DNA of 12,952 nucleotides from Gammaproteobacteria bacterium (GCA_030617485.1 JAUWVK010000029.1:1-12952); one strand, 5' to 3'; shown: positions 1 through 8,904, numbered from the stretch's first letter. Program-made: numbers and translations. The notes: generated by a model from the sequence alone, not told the origin.

Positions 1-1225
1 CGATGCAAACAATCCCGTCCCGGTTAAAAAAGTCTACGACGATCTCTACGTCAGCGAGCTATACCACGGTCCAACCCGTGCATTTAAGGATATGGCGCTA
101 CAACCTTTTGGCAAGGTGTTATCTGCAGTGGCCCAGGCGCGCGGCGAAAAATATCTGATCCTGGCAGCAACCAGTGGAGACACTGGGCCAGCCGCATTGG
201 AGACTTTTAAAAATCGTGAAAACGTCCAGGTTGCCTGTCTCTATCCAGACGGTGGAACCTCGGATGTACAACGTTTGCAGATGGTGACTGAAGATGCGGT
301 TAACCTGAAAGTCATCGGCATCCATGGTGATTTTGATGATGCGCAAAATGCGTTAAAGTCGCTGCTGGTCTCTGATGCCTTTGGTGATGCTTTGAAGGTC
401 CATGACATCTCGTTGTCCGCCGCCAACTCAGTGAACTTCGGTCGCATTATTTTCCAGATCATCTATCACATCCATAGTTACCTTGAGCTGGTGCGCAAAG
501 GTGCGATTCAGTTGGGTGAACAGGTTTACTTAAATGTTCCAAGTGGCAACTTCGGTAATGCCTTAGGTGGTTACTACGCCTGGGAAATGGGCTTGCCCGT
601 TAAGCAGATTCACATAGCGTCGAATAACAACAATGTGCTGACTCAACTTATTAAGACCGGGCGTTATGATGTAAGAGATAAGAACGTTATTCCCACAACT
701 TCACCGGCGATGGACATCTTAAAGTCTTCAAACGTTGAACGTGTGTTGTTTGACCTATATGGGGCTGAACGTACCAAAGAGTTGATGCAAAAGCTTGATA
801 GTGAAAAATACTATGAGTTAACCGCGGACGAATTAAGCAAGCTCCAAACAATATTTTCCGCCGACTTCTGCACTGATGAAGAGGGCTTGAGCTACATCAA
901 GCAGGCTTTTGATCAAGCAGGCTATCTCATGTGTCCTCACACCGCGACCTGTTTCAAGGCCTACAACACATGTCGTGAAGATAAGTCCATTAAGACGATT
1001 GCGTATTCAACTGCAGAGTGGACCAAATTTTCACCTGTCATAGCCAGCGCCTTAACCGGTGAAACGTTTGAACATGATATTGATGCTTTGGAAATGATCG
1101 CCAGGAAAGCGAATATCAAAATTCCATCTCAGATCGCGGCTTTGTTTGATAAAGAGGTTACGCATAAAATGGTGATTGATAAGCAGGATATTGAGAAAGA
1201 GATTCTAAGTTTCCTGGGTGCTTAG
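1..1225 (+). CDS. thrC: Threonine synthase, 5' end missing
   Basis: This enzyme converts O-phospho-L-homoserine to L-threonine with pyridoxal phosphate (PLP) in the cytoplasm, the last step of threonine synthesis. The frame is open from base 2, so the gene runs off the left edge and the first ATG in view (92) is not its start. Before that ATG the frame reads LYHGPTRAFKDMALQP; the lysine of FKD (86-88) is the PLP Schiff-base residue. ATSGDTGPAA (from about 164) and the PLP-phosphate loop SGNFGN (542-559) follow, then HTATCFKAY and a STAEWTKF segment near the C-terminus. About 407 residues are visible; family members of this longer type have roughly 460-480, so some 60-70 N-terminal residues are probably missing. 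The gene ends in TAG. No other threonine gene is in view; hom often lies upstream in gammaproteobacteria, which cannot be tested here. Confidence 0.95.
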   Translation, partial: DANNPVPVKKVYDDLYVSELYHGPTRAFKDMALQPFGKVLSAVAQARGEKYLILAATSGDTGPAALETFKNRENVQVACLYPDGGTSDVQRLQMVTEDAVNLKVIGIHGDFDDAQNALKSLLVSDAFGDALKVHDISLSAANSVNFGRIIFQIIYHIHSYLELVRKGAIQLGEQVYLNVPSGNFGNALGGYYAWEMGLPVKQIHIASNNNNVLTQLIKTGRYDVRDKNVIPTTSPAMDILKSSNVERVLFDLYGAERTKELMQKLDSEKYYELTADELSKLQTIFSADFCTDEEGLSYIKQAFDQAGYLMCPHTATCFKAYNTCREDKSIKTIAYSTAEWTKFSPVIASALTGETFEHDIDALEMIARKANIKIPSQIAALFDKEVTHKMVIDKQDIEKEILSFLGA

Positions 1226-1229
1226 GCTT

Positions 1230-1248
1230 TTGAGTACTCAAGTTTTTA
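1230..1248 (+). terminator. Possible weak terminator after thrC
   Basis: A perfect 12-bp palindrome TTGAGTACTCAA (1230-1241), five bases after the thrC stop, is followed by G and a run of five T. The short AT-leaning stem makes this a weak intrinsic terminator at best. It would separate thrC from the small membrane protein gene. Confidence 0.3.
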
Positions 1249-1334
1249 AGTGCGCCGATCATGGTGTGGTCAACAATCTGCTTCGCCTTCGCTCATAACG
1301 TGTTTATTAATAATATAGACAAGCTAACTAATTG

Positions 1335-1372
1335 CCTGCAATGAGAGATAGCTACCTGTAATGAGAGATAGC
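1335..1372 (+). repeat. Tandem 18-bp repeat, period 20, over a start codon
   Basis: CCTGCAATGAGAGATAGC (1335-1352) recurs as CCTGTAATGAGAGATAGC (1355-1372), one mismatch in 18. Each copy carries ATGAGAGATAGC, so the start region of the MerC-like gene is duplicated. The first ATG (1341) opens a six-codon reading frame (MRDSYL) ending in TAA at 1359-1361. That stop overlaps the second ATG (1361) by one base. The 20-bp period puts the first ATG out of frame with the gene, so it can only act as a leader peptide or a decoy start. Confidence 0.8.
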
Positions 1373-1744
1373 GCTGGAAAATTTGGGTCTTTGGGTGCTG
1401 TATTAGCAGCAATTTTCTGTCCTATTTGTTTTCCAAAGTTGGCGTTGTTAGGTGTGTTTTTTGGCCTGGGTGCCCTGGCTAAATATGAAATTATTTTTTT
1501 CTATGCGGCACAGGCTTTTGTTGTACTCATGCTCGTAGCAAATATCATGAGTTATAAAAAGTATAAAAATAAAGCACTGTTGTTGCTAGTGGTAGTGTCG
1601 GTGTTGCTGTTTTTCATATCGCTTTATGTTGTTGTATCCGAAATACTGTCTTACGTTGCTTTGACTGGCTTAGTTATTGCCAGTATCTGGACAGTATTTG
1701 AATCACGGCGTTGTTCTTCATGCGAAGTTCCGGATATAAAATAG
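1361..1744 (+). CDS. MerC-family small membrane protein
   Basis: This 127-residue protein has four predicted membrane helices (about 11-38, 43-63, 71-92 and 94-113). Its cysteine pattern matches MerC, an inner-membrane mercuric-ion uptake protein. Helix 1 has GSLGAVLAAIFCPICFP with C20 and C23 as a CxxCFP motif; MerC has a comparable CAMCFP. The following GLGALAKYE resembles the MerC GLGFLSQWE segment. The C-terminal tail has RRCSSCEVP (C118, C121), like the MerC tail. MerC proteins are usually about 140 residues. No merR, merT, merP or merA is nearby, so it is an orphan and its metal is unproven; another soft metal or a redox role is possible. The ATG at 1361 is the first possible start, because TAG at 1349-1351 closes the frame upstream. 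No good ribosome binding site is visible. Confidence 0.7.
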   Translation: MRDSAGKFGSLGAVLAAIFCPICFPKLALLGVFFGLGALAKYEIIFFYAAQAFVVLMLVANIMSYKKYKNKALLLLVVVSVLLFFISLYVVVSEILSYVALTGLVIASIWTVFESRRCSSCEVPDIK

Positions 1745-1757
1745 ACGTAATGCTTAA

Positions 1758-3014
<1,257 letters not shown>

Positions 3015-3024
3015 GCCGTAAGTG

Positions 3025-3033
3025 TGCAATAAT
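3025..3033 (+). promoter_or_regulatory. Possible extended -10 for yajC-secDF
   Basis: TGCAATAAT between tgt and yajC fits an extended -10 (TGn plus AATAAT, 5 of 6 to TATAAT). No convincing -35 lies at 16-18 bp. If used, transcription would start near 3040, leaving a leader of about 70 nt before yajC and an internal promoter for the export genes. Confidence 0.3.
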
Positions 3034-3112
3034 AGCGGCCTTTTTTATCGTATGAATCATAAGCAATCTGACAGTAGTTCGGCTTACATATAAAAACACA
3101 GGAAAAAATCGT

Positions 3113-3448
3113 ATGAGTTTCTTTATCTCTGATGCAATGGCGGAAGGCGCGGCGGCAGCCGGTTCACAGGATGGTGGTTTGCTGAGCATGTTGCCCTTAC
3201 TGCTGATTATGGTGTTGTTCTATTTTATGTTGATTCGGCCGCAGCAGAAACGCGCCAAGGAACACAAAAATATGGTCGGAGCCTTGTCCAAGGGTGATGA
3301 GCTGGTGACCAATGGCGGATTGCTGGGGCGTGTTAGAAATGTAGGTGACAGTTTTCTCACAGTAGAAATTGCCGATGGCATCGAAGTGAAAATTCAGAGG
3401 CAGTCAGTGGCGACTCTTGTACCCAAAGGTACCTTCAAGGGCGAATAA
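3113..3448 (+). CDS. yajC: YajC, Sec accessory membrane subunit
   Basis: YajC is a small single-span inner-membrane protein that associates with SecD and SecF and supports SecYEG. The product has 111 residues, against 110 in E. coli. A short N-terminal segment rich in alanine and glycine precedes one membrane helix (about 24-41, LSMLPLLLIMVLFYFMLI). The hallmark IRPQQKRAKEH follows directly, then a small soluble domain with GDELVTNGGLLGRV and a VEIADGIEVKI strand pair. AGGA lies about 10 bases before the ATG at 3113. It stands 98 bp after tgt and 104 bp before secD, all in one direction, which supports co-expression with secDF. Confidence 0.95.
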   Translation: MSFFISDAMAEGAAAAGSQDGGLLSMLPLLLIMVLFYFMLIRPQQKRAKEHKNMVGALSKGDELVTNGGLLGRVRNVGDSFLTVEIADGIEVKIQRQSVATLVPKGTFKGE

Positions 3449-3484
3449 ACGCGAACAGTTGTCCTTAAGGGATTAATTGCTCCA

Positions 3485-3490
3485 TATAAT
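3485..3490 (+). promoter_or_regulatory. Possible -10 box before secD
   Basis: A perfect TATAAT stands in the 104-bp yajC-secD gap. The best upstream match to a -35, TTGTCC at 3459-3464, is 20 bp away, which is too long for a standard sigma-70 promoter. The spacer holds the palindrome CCTTAAGG. An internal secDF promoter is possible but weakly supported. Confidence 0.25.
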
Positions 3491-3552
3491 TAGTAATCTC
3501 CACAAATAACATCCGCATATAAAAACAGGGTTCAGGGAATCGGTAGCCATTT

Positions 3553-5430
3553 ATGTTAAATCAGTATCCTTTCTGGAAATATCTTCTTCTTATTATAGTG
3601 CTTGTGACAAGCGCGCTTTATGCAACGCCGAATCTTTACAGCAATGATCCTGCATTGCAGGTGTCATCCAGTCGAGGTTCAGAAATTGATATCTCAACAC
3701 AGGAAAGAATCAGGAAGTTGCTAGACAATGCCGGTGTACTTTACAAAAGCATAACGCTGGAAAATGAACAAATACTGGTGCGTTTTTCTGATACTGATAA
3801 GCAGCTCCAGGCCAAAGATATTGTTAAAGAGACATTAGGACGTAGTTATATCGTTGCGCTTAATCTGGCGCCAACAACCCCTGAGTGGTTGCGTGCGTTA
3901 AATGCTGAGCCAATGTACCTGGGGCTGGATTTGCGTGGTGGTGTGCACTTTCTGATGGAGGTGGACGTTGAGGCCGCGGTAAGTCAGGCAGAAGAGCGTT
4001 ACATTAGTGAGTTTCGAGGAATGATGCGCGAAAGCAAGGTGCGTTATGCAAAAATTAGCCGACGTCTTGCCAGTGAATCTACTGCCAGCGCAGTAGAAAT
4101 TAAATTTAAGACATCTGAAGCTCGTGATAAGGCGGAGCTGCTGATTGATAAAGAATATCCAGATCTGGTGTTTGATCAGGAGAGTCGTGATGGTGCTTTT
4201 TATCTGCTGGCGACAATAGATAAAAAAGAACGTATTGCCGTGCGCAAGCTGGCGCTAAAACAAAACATTATCACTTTGCGTAATCGCGTGAATGAGCTGG
4301 GTGTGGCAGAGCCAGTCATTCAGCAACAGGGCGATGATCGTATTGTGGTGCAGTTGCCGGGTGTTCAGGATACGACTCGCGCCAAGGAAATTCTTGGTGC
4401 CACGGCGACACTGGAATTTCGCCTGGCTGATGAAACTCACGATGCTGCAGATGCGGCAAGAACCGGACGTATACCAGCAGGCCTGAAGCTTTATCCAAAA
4501 CGTGAGGGTGGTCATGAGCTACTAAAGACCCGCGTTATGCTGACGGGCGATTACATTATTGACGCCTCCAGTGGGCTTGATTCGCAAAGTGGTGGCTCAG
4601 CGGTATTTATTACACTCGATGGAAAGGGCGCCAGCATTTTCAGTAAGGTGACGGGTGAAAATGTTAAAAAATTGATGGCGGTAGTCTTCATTGAGAAAAA
4701 AACCGAAACCCGAGAAGTCGACGGTAAGCAGGTTAAAATTCGTCGTATAGTAGAAGAAGTTATTAATGTCGCTCGTATCCAGGAGCAACTTTCTAAACGT
4801 TTTCAGATTACTGGCCTTGATAGCACCAAGGAAGCTCGCACCTTAGCGTTATTGTTGCGTGCTGGTGCGCTTGCTGCACCTATTGAAATCATTGAGGAAC
4901 GTACTGTTGGACCAAGCCTGGGGCAGGATAATATCAATCAAGGCTTTATGTCGGTCATTATTGGCTTTGTGATGGTGCTGGCTTTCATGGCTTTTTGGTA
5001 TAAGGGTTTTGGGTTGATTGCCAACCTGGCTTTGACGTTTAACCTGGTGGTTATTGTTGCAGTATTGTCTATGTTACAGGCTACATTAACCCTGCCGGGC
5101 ATCGCTGGTATTGTGTTGACTGTGGGTATGGCGGTGGATGCCAATGTACTTATTTTTGAGCGTATACGCGAAGAAATTCGAAATGGCATAAGCCCGCAAG
5201 CAGGTATCCATGCTGGTTATGCCAAGGCTTTTTCAACTATTGCAGATGCCAATATCACCACGCTGATAGCAGCTTTGATCCTGTTTGGTTTTGGTACTGG
5301 TCCCATCAAGGGATTTGCGATTACCTTATCTATAGGTATCGTGACTTCCATGTTTACCGCCATTATGGGTACGCGCGCAGTTGTTAATTTGATGTACGGT
5401 GGCCGTAGCGTCGAAAAACTTTCCATCTAA
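3553..5430 (+). CDS. secD: SecD, protein-export membrane subunit
   Basis: SecD pairs with SecF in the inner membrane and uses the proton gradient to pull exported proteins out of SecYEG on the periplasmic side. The product has 625 residues (E. coli 615). Helix 1 spans about 8-25. The large periplasmic region includes YLGLDLRGGVHFLMEVD (122-138) and the conserved PVIQQQGDDRIVVQLPGV (254-271). A C-terminal bundle of five helices (about 461-612) carries GMAVDANVLIFERIREE (525-541); D529 in the transmembrane VDAN motif is the proton-pathway aspartate. The start gives the usual short N-terminus before helix 1, with GGTAG about 7 bases upstream of the ATG. SecD and SecF are separate genes here, 47 bp apart, not a fusion. 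Confidence 0.97.
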   Translation: MLNQYPFWKYLLLIIVLVTSALYATPNLYSNDPALQVSSSRGSEIDISTQERIRKLLDNAGVLYKSITLENEQILVRFSDTDKQLQAKDIVKETLGRSYIVALNLAPTTPEWLRALNAEPMYLGLDLRGGVHFLMEVDVEAAVSQAEERYISEFRGMMRESKVRYAKISRRLASESTASAVEIKFKTSEARDKAELLIDKEYPDLVFDQESRDGAFYLLATIDKKERIAVRKLALKQNIITLRNRVNELGVAEPVIQQQGDDRIVVQLPGVQDTTRAKEILGATATLEFRLADETHDAADAARTGRIPAGLKLYPKREGGHELLKTRVMLTGDYIIDASSGLDSQSGGSAVFITLDGKGASIFSKVTGENVKKLMAVVFIEKKTETREVDGKQVKIRRIVEEVINVARIQEQLSKRFQITGLDSTKEARTLALLLRAGALAAPIEIIEERTVGPSLGQDNINQGFMSVIIGFVMVLAFMAFWYKGFGLIANLALTFNLVVIVAVLSMLQATLTLPGIAGIVLTVGMAVDANVLIFERIREEIRNGISPQAGIHAGYAKAFSTIADANITTLIAALILFGFGTGPIKGFAITLSIGIVTSMFTAIMGTRAVVNLMYGGRSVEKLSI

Positions 5431-5477
5431 ATCTTCTCGAGATAAAGAAGTCAGAATAAATAATTAGGACTTGCACT

Positions 5478-6416
5478 ATGCAGTTGTTTAAAAAAGCTAC
5501 AACCTTTGATTTTATGAGTAAACGTAAAATTGCGGTAACGTTTTCCGTTATTTTGTTGCTTGTTGCTATAGGCTCTATGGCCGTTCGCGGGCTTAATTTC
5601 GGCCTGGATTTTACTGGTGGCACTTTAATTGAAATGAAATATTCGCACGCAGTTGATTTAGGGTTAGCGCGTTCATCGCTGGAGACATCAGGATTTCCGG
5701 AGGCTGTGGTACAGCATTTCGGTACTGCGTCGGAGATCATGGTGCGCATAGCGCCTCGTGAAGGCCAGAGTAACGCTGAAATTAGCACAACCGTGATGGC
5801 AGCCCTACGTGAGGCCGATGAAGGTGAAGTAGAAATGCGCCGGGTAGAATTTGTGGGCCCGCAAGTGGGCGATGAGCTGGCTGAAGATGGCGCTCTGGCG
5901 ATGATTTACGCGTTAATTTGTATTTTGATTTATGTTGGGTTTCGTTTTGAATATCGTTTTGCCATTGGCGCAGTAATGGCCCTGGTTCATGATGTGTTGC
6001 TTACGGTGGGTGTGTTTGCGTTGTTTCAGCTGGAATTTGATCTTACTGTGCTGGCGGCAGTTCTAGCTGTAATTGGTTATTCGCTCAATGACACCATTGT
6101 GGTGTTTGATCGTATTCGTGAGAATTTTCGTAAGATGCGTAAAGGCACCAGTATCGATATAGTTAATGCCTCGCTAAACCAAACTCTGGCACGCACCATG
6201 ATGACGTCTATTACCACTTTGCTGGTATTAATTGCATTATTTATATTTGGCGGGGAACTGATTCATGGTTTTGCTACCGCACTGATTATTGGTGTTGTAG
6301 TGGGTACTTATTCATCTATTTACGTGGCTAGCTCAAGCGCTCTGATGTTAGGCATTAGCAAGGATGATTTGATGCCAGTAGAAAAAGAGGGTGAGGATTT
6401 AGACCATATTCCCTGA
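5478..6416 (+). CDS. secF: SecF, protein-export membrane subunit
   Basis: SecF is the partner of SecD in proton-driven protein translocation. The product has 312 residues (E. coli 323). Helix 1 (about 16-34) is followed by GLNFGLDFTGGTLIEM (38-53), the family signature at the start of the periplasmic domain. Five further helices (about 136-293) contain IGYSLNDTIVVFDRIRENFR (199-218); D205 is the conserved membrane aspartate. The acidic tail (KEGEDLDHIP) lies in the cytoplasm. AGGA (5466-5469) sits 8 bases before the ATG. The gene closes the tgt-yajC-secD-secF unit and is followed by a strong terminator. Confidence 0.97.
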   Translation: MQLFKKATTFDFMSKRKIAVTFSVILLLVAIGSMAVRGLNFGLDFTGGTLIEMKYSHAVDLGLARSSLETSGFPEAVVQHFGTASEIMVRIAPREGQSNAEISTTVMAALREADEGEVEMRRVEFVGPQVGDELAEDGALAMIYALICILIYVGFRFEYRFAIGAVMALVHDVLLTVGVFALFQLEFDLTVLAAVLAVIGYSLNDTIVVFDRIRENFRKMRKGTSIDIVNASLNQTLARTMMTSITTLLVLIALFIFGGELIHGFATALIIGVVVGTYSSIYVASSSALMLGISKDDLMPVEKEGEDLDHIP

Positions 6417-6442
6417 GCAGATGTTTTTGTTTTCGATATAAA

Positions 6443-6470
6443 AAAACGCCGCAGACATCTGCGGCGTTTT
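6443..6470. terminator. Bidirectional intrinsic terminator
   Basis: A near-perfect hairpin pairs AAAACGCCGCAGA (6443-6455) with TCTGCGGCGTTTT (6458-6470) around a two-base centre; the real loop is probably the middle four bases. An A-run precedes it and a T-run ends it, so it can work on both strands. It sits 26 bp after secF and 44 bp beyond the stop of the convergent binding-protein gene, and would end both transcripts. Confidence 0.9.
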
Positions 6471-6514
6471 AGTTTGTGGGTTTTATATTTAATGAATAAG
6501 CTTTGTTAAACCTG

Positions 6515-7351
6515 CTATTTATTAAAGGGCTTAATCAACTCACGCACTACATCATATTCAGCATCATTGGTTGCTGCAAAACCTGTATATTTCTTGGCAA
6601 CAGCCTTAATGACTTTCAGGTGTTCTGGATTTTTTGGGTCCAGCGCCAGAAAGGCTTTTTTCAGTTGAGCTAAAAGTTCATCGCTAATGTCGCCATTTGC
6701 GGTGATATTGTAGGGTGGCAAATCAGGTGATGCTGCCAAAATGCGCAATCCTTTTTCTTCCCACTTGAAAGCTTTAGTGTCTTTAAGAATTCCGGCGTCA
6801 AAATCACCATTCATTACGGCTCTTGCGATATTGTCGTAATGACCGATGAACTTATACTCTGAAAAATCTTCCATTTTGATTCCGGCACCTACAACCGCAG
6901 CGCGTTGTAATAGCGCACGTTTGTCACCAAAGGCAAATGTTTTCCCTTTAAGGTCGGCAACGGTTTTAATTGGGCTGTCTTTTTTCACGACGATCATTAA
7001 TTGAAATGATGCCTTACCCTTGGTAACTGTTTTTACCACTATCTTTGCGTTGCCTTTTTTATGTGCTTTTAGATAGGCGACGGGCGTTAAGTAAGCAAGG
7101 GTTACTTTTTTATCAGCAACTTCTTTGATAGCAGCGCCCATATTTGGCGATAGCTTTAATGATACGGGGCGGCCTAATTCTTTACTGAGGTATTGAGTAA
7201 GAGGTTTTAGACGTTTATGCATGGCGGCTGGGATGTCCATGGCAACTGAGCCGAACAGGAGTTCGCTTTTGTCATCAGCTACGCTGCTAGTCGTAGTAAA
7301 GGTAAAGGCTATTAGAATTAGAATCAGCCCGGTGAGTTTATTGCTTTTCAT
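6515..7351 (-). CDS. PhnD-like periplasmic substrate-binding protein, orphan
   Basis: This 278-residue protein is a type-2 periplasmic binding protein of the phosphate/phosphite/phosphonate (PhnD) superfamily. A signal peptide spans about 1-25: MKSNK, a hydrophobic core, then SSVA before DDKSE. No lipobox cysteine is visible. Family features are SVAMDIPAAMHKRLKPLTQYL (from 35), LAYLTPVAYLKA (85-96), VADLKGKTFAFGD (131-143) and GHYDNIARAVMNGDFDAGIL (170-189). The loop after FAFGD reads KRALLQRAAV where phosphonate binders usually have a serine-rich STSG-type loop, so the ligand may differ. No ABC permease or ATPase is adjacent. It lies 76 bp downstream of, and in the same direction as, a diguanylate cyclase, which suggests a sensing role. 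GGAG (7359-7362, minus strand) precedes the ATG with good spacing. Confidence 0.82.
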   Translation of the reverse strand: MKSNKLTGLILILIAFTFTTTSSVADDKSELLFGSVAMDIPAAMHKRLKPLTQYLSKELGRPVSLKLSPNMGAAIKEVADKKVTLAYLTPVAYLKAHKKGNAKIVVKTVTKGKASFQLMIVVKKDSPIKTVADLKGKTFAFGDKRALLQRAAVVGAGIKMEDFSEYKFIGHYDNIARAVMNGDFDAGILKDTKAFKWEEKGLRILAASPDLPPYNITANGDISDELLAQLKKAFLALDPKNPEHLKVIKAVAKKYTGFAATNDAEYDVVRELIKPFNK

Positions 7352-7362
7352 AATGATGCTCC

Positions 7363-7393
7363 GGTAGGTCTTAGTGGTAGTTTTTGATGGTAG
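7363..7393. repeat. Three GGTAG boxes with exact 13-bp period
   Basis: GGTAG occurs at 7363, 7376 and 7389, and a partial GGTGA at 7402 continues the 13-bp step. The middle and last copies share the longer TGGTAGTTT. On the minus strand this reads CTACC repeats between the cyclase and the binding-protein gene. It may be a degraded tandem duplication or a cluster of protein sites; 13 bp is not a whole helical turn. Confidence 0.4.
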
Positions 7394-7427
7394 TTTGTTA
7401 GGGTGATTATTGATTTGTTTTTTAGGG

Positions 7428-8810
7428 TTAGCTTTGTTGAACTAACGGTTCACTATGGAGTAAGTCAGCATGTGTGCAGCAATTACGTCCATGATTTTTA
7501 CTGTAATACAAAGCATTATCTACATCTTTGAACAATAGCTCAGGTGTGTTTGCCCCACGTTTATTCGGTATGCTTGCGATACCTATACTGACGGTAACGA
7601 TAAGTTCATCATCAATATCTTTTGCAAGAGCTGTGCTTTCTACGGCTTTGCGTAATTTCTCAGCAATATCCATCGCGGCTCCCGCATCGGCACGTTTACA
7701 CAATACTGCGAATTCTTCACCGCCAATTCGGCATACGGCATCTGTTTGCCTTAGGTTTTCCAGTAGTGTATTTGTTAGAGCTTTAAGGACGGTATCGCCG
7801 ACATAATGGCCGTAGGTATCATTTATACCTTTGAAGAAATCTATATCGATGAGTAGAACACTGTTGTCATCGCCATGCCGATTGGATAGACCAACTTCAG
7901 TTGTCATGAGTTCATCAAAATGTCGACGGTTAAACAATCCTGTTAATGGGTCAGTAATCGACAGGAGTTTAAATTCTTCATTGAGCTGTTTAAGTTGTTT
8001 GTTGGTTTCAAGTAACTGTCTGTCAGCGACTTCTACTTTGGATTGAAGTTTTCTGTTGGCTTCATTTAGCTGACTGCTTAATAGGTTGAACTGATTCGCC
8101 ATATGCCCAAATTCGTCGCTCGACGTTACAGGGATAGATTCTCCCAGTTCGCCATCCTTACCGATATTATTTCGCAAGTACTCGGTGATTTTGCTTACCG
8201 GCCGTACAATGATGTATGACAAAGCCAAAAATTCACCAAGGGCTATCAGTAGAATGATGAGAGCTTCCCGCTTGAGTAGGCTAAATTTTTGGGATTCCAG
8301 GCGCTCAAATGTGCGGGCTGTGCTCAGCCCTAGTTCCAGGTCACCTACTTGTTCGTCATCGATATAGACCTTCTGACGAAAAACTACCATGGTTTCTGGA
8401 GGGGCATCTTTATATGAGATTCCTGATTCACCCATGATGCTGCCGCGTTTGTTGGTTACGACGGCATAGCTGATTTCTTCAGAGGACGTTATTTCGTCAA
8501 GCATTAGCTGGATGGTGTGATAATCGTATCCGACTATGCTGAATGAGAGCGATTTGGCGACATAACGGCTGATATCGGTGCCGCGTAAATTAGTCTCATC
8601 AAGAATATTGGCACGTTCTGCACGCAACGCCAGCCAGCCACTGACGCTCAGGGCAAGGAGGAGTACGGTTAGCAGAACCAGCATCACTTTTTGACGTATC
8701 CCGAGTTTTAATCGAAATGCGCCGGATTCGCTGGCTGTTGCTGAAAAGTTAGGTAAATTGGCCATATTATAGTTTTTGGTAACGTGTTCCCTTGTTATCA
8801 GGTTATTCAT
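7428..8810 (-). CDS. Membrane diguanylate cyclase with HAMP and GGEEF domain
   Basis: The protein makes cyclic di-GMP from two GTP at the inner membrane. Of 460 residues, about 41-62 form helix 1, 63-182 a periplasmic sensor region (CHASE8- or Cache-like by eye), 183-203 helix 2, about 200-252 a HAMP linker with SDEFGHMANQFN, and 245-283 a coiled coil. The GGDEF domain spans about 284-448, opening with ITDPLTGLFNRRHFDEL. The active-site loop is GGEEF (363-367). The metal-site aspartates lie in LIDIDFFKGINDTYGH, and RQTD (354-357), five residues before GGEEF, is an intact product-inhibition site. No EAL domain is present, so it should be an active, feedback-inhibited cyclase. The start is uncertain: Met1 (8810) and Met16 (8765) both lack a clear ribosome binding site. 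It is the first gene of a minus-strand pair with the PhnD-like protein. Confidence 0.92.
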   Translation of the reverse strand: MNNLITREHVTKNYNMANLPNFSATASESGAFRLKLGIRQKVMLVLLTVLLLALSVSGWLALRAERANILDETNLRGTDISRYVAKSLSFSIVGYDYHTIQLMLDEITSSEEISYAVVTNKRGSIMGESGISYKDAPPETMVVFRQKVYIDDEQVGDLELGLSTARTFERLESQKFSLLKREALIILLIALGEFLALSYIIVRPVSKITEYLRNNIGKDGELGESIPVTSSDEFGHMANQFNLLSSQLNEANRKLQSKVEVADRQLLETNKQLKQLNEEFKLLSITDPLTGLFNRRHFDELMTTEVGLSNRHGDDNSVLLIDIDFFKGINDTYGHYVGDTVLKALTNTLLENLRQTDAVCRIGGEEFAVLCKRADAGAAMDIAEKLRKAVESTALAKDIDDELIVTVSIGIASIPNKRGANTPELLFKDVDNALYYSKNHGRNCCTHADLLHSEPLVQQS

Positions 8811-8827
8811 CGGATGATTGGGTTAAT

Positions 8828-8852
8828 TCTTAAGTTTTTCGGGGGTTTAAGA
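8828..8852. repeat. Inverted repeat in the divergent intergenic region
   Basis: TCTTAA (8828-8833) and TTAAGA (8847-8852) are 6-bp inverted arms separated by 13 bases of T- and G-runs. It lies 18 bp upstream of the cyclase start and could be an operator for it. The arms are short and AT-rich, so chance is possible. Confidence 0.25.
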
Positions 8853-8895
8853 GCCGTATATGAGAATGTCCGAGGCTGGGGACATCGACGAATCA

Positions 8896-8904
8896 TGCTA
8901 CAAT
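8896..8904 (+). promoter_or_regulatory. Probable extended -10 promoter of glyA
   Basis: TGCTACAAT matches an extended -10 element: TG, one base, then TACAAT (5 of 6 to consensus). The -35 region at about 8877-8882 (TGGGGA) is weak, as is common when the TG extension is present. Transcription would begin near 8911, about 150 nt before the glyA start. Confidence 0.5.

Noticed and set aside
1226..1360. Possible tRNA or small RNA between thrC and the MerC-like gene
   Set aside because: No cloverleaf or TTC-type T-loop could be found; only a weak palindrome and the start-region repeat are present.
5384..5788. 134-codon minus-strand frame across the secD-secF junction
   Set aside because: Both genes on the plus strand are unmistakable; the antisense product shows no recognisable domain.
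3553..6416. Possible SecDF fusion or frameshift
   Set aside because: secD ends cleanly after EKLSI and secF has its own ribosome binding site and start 47 bp later, as in most gammaproteobacteria.
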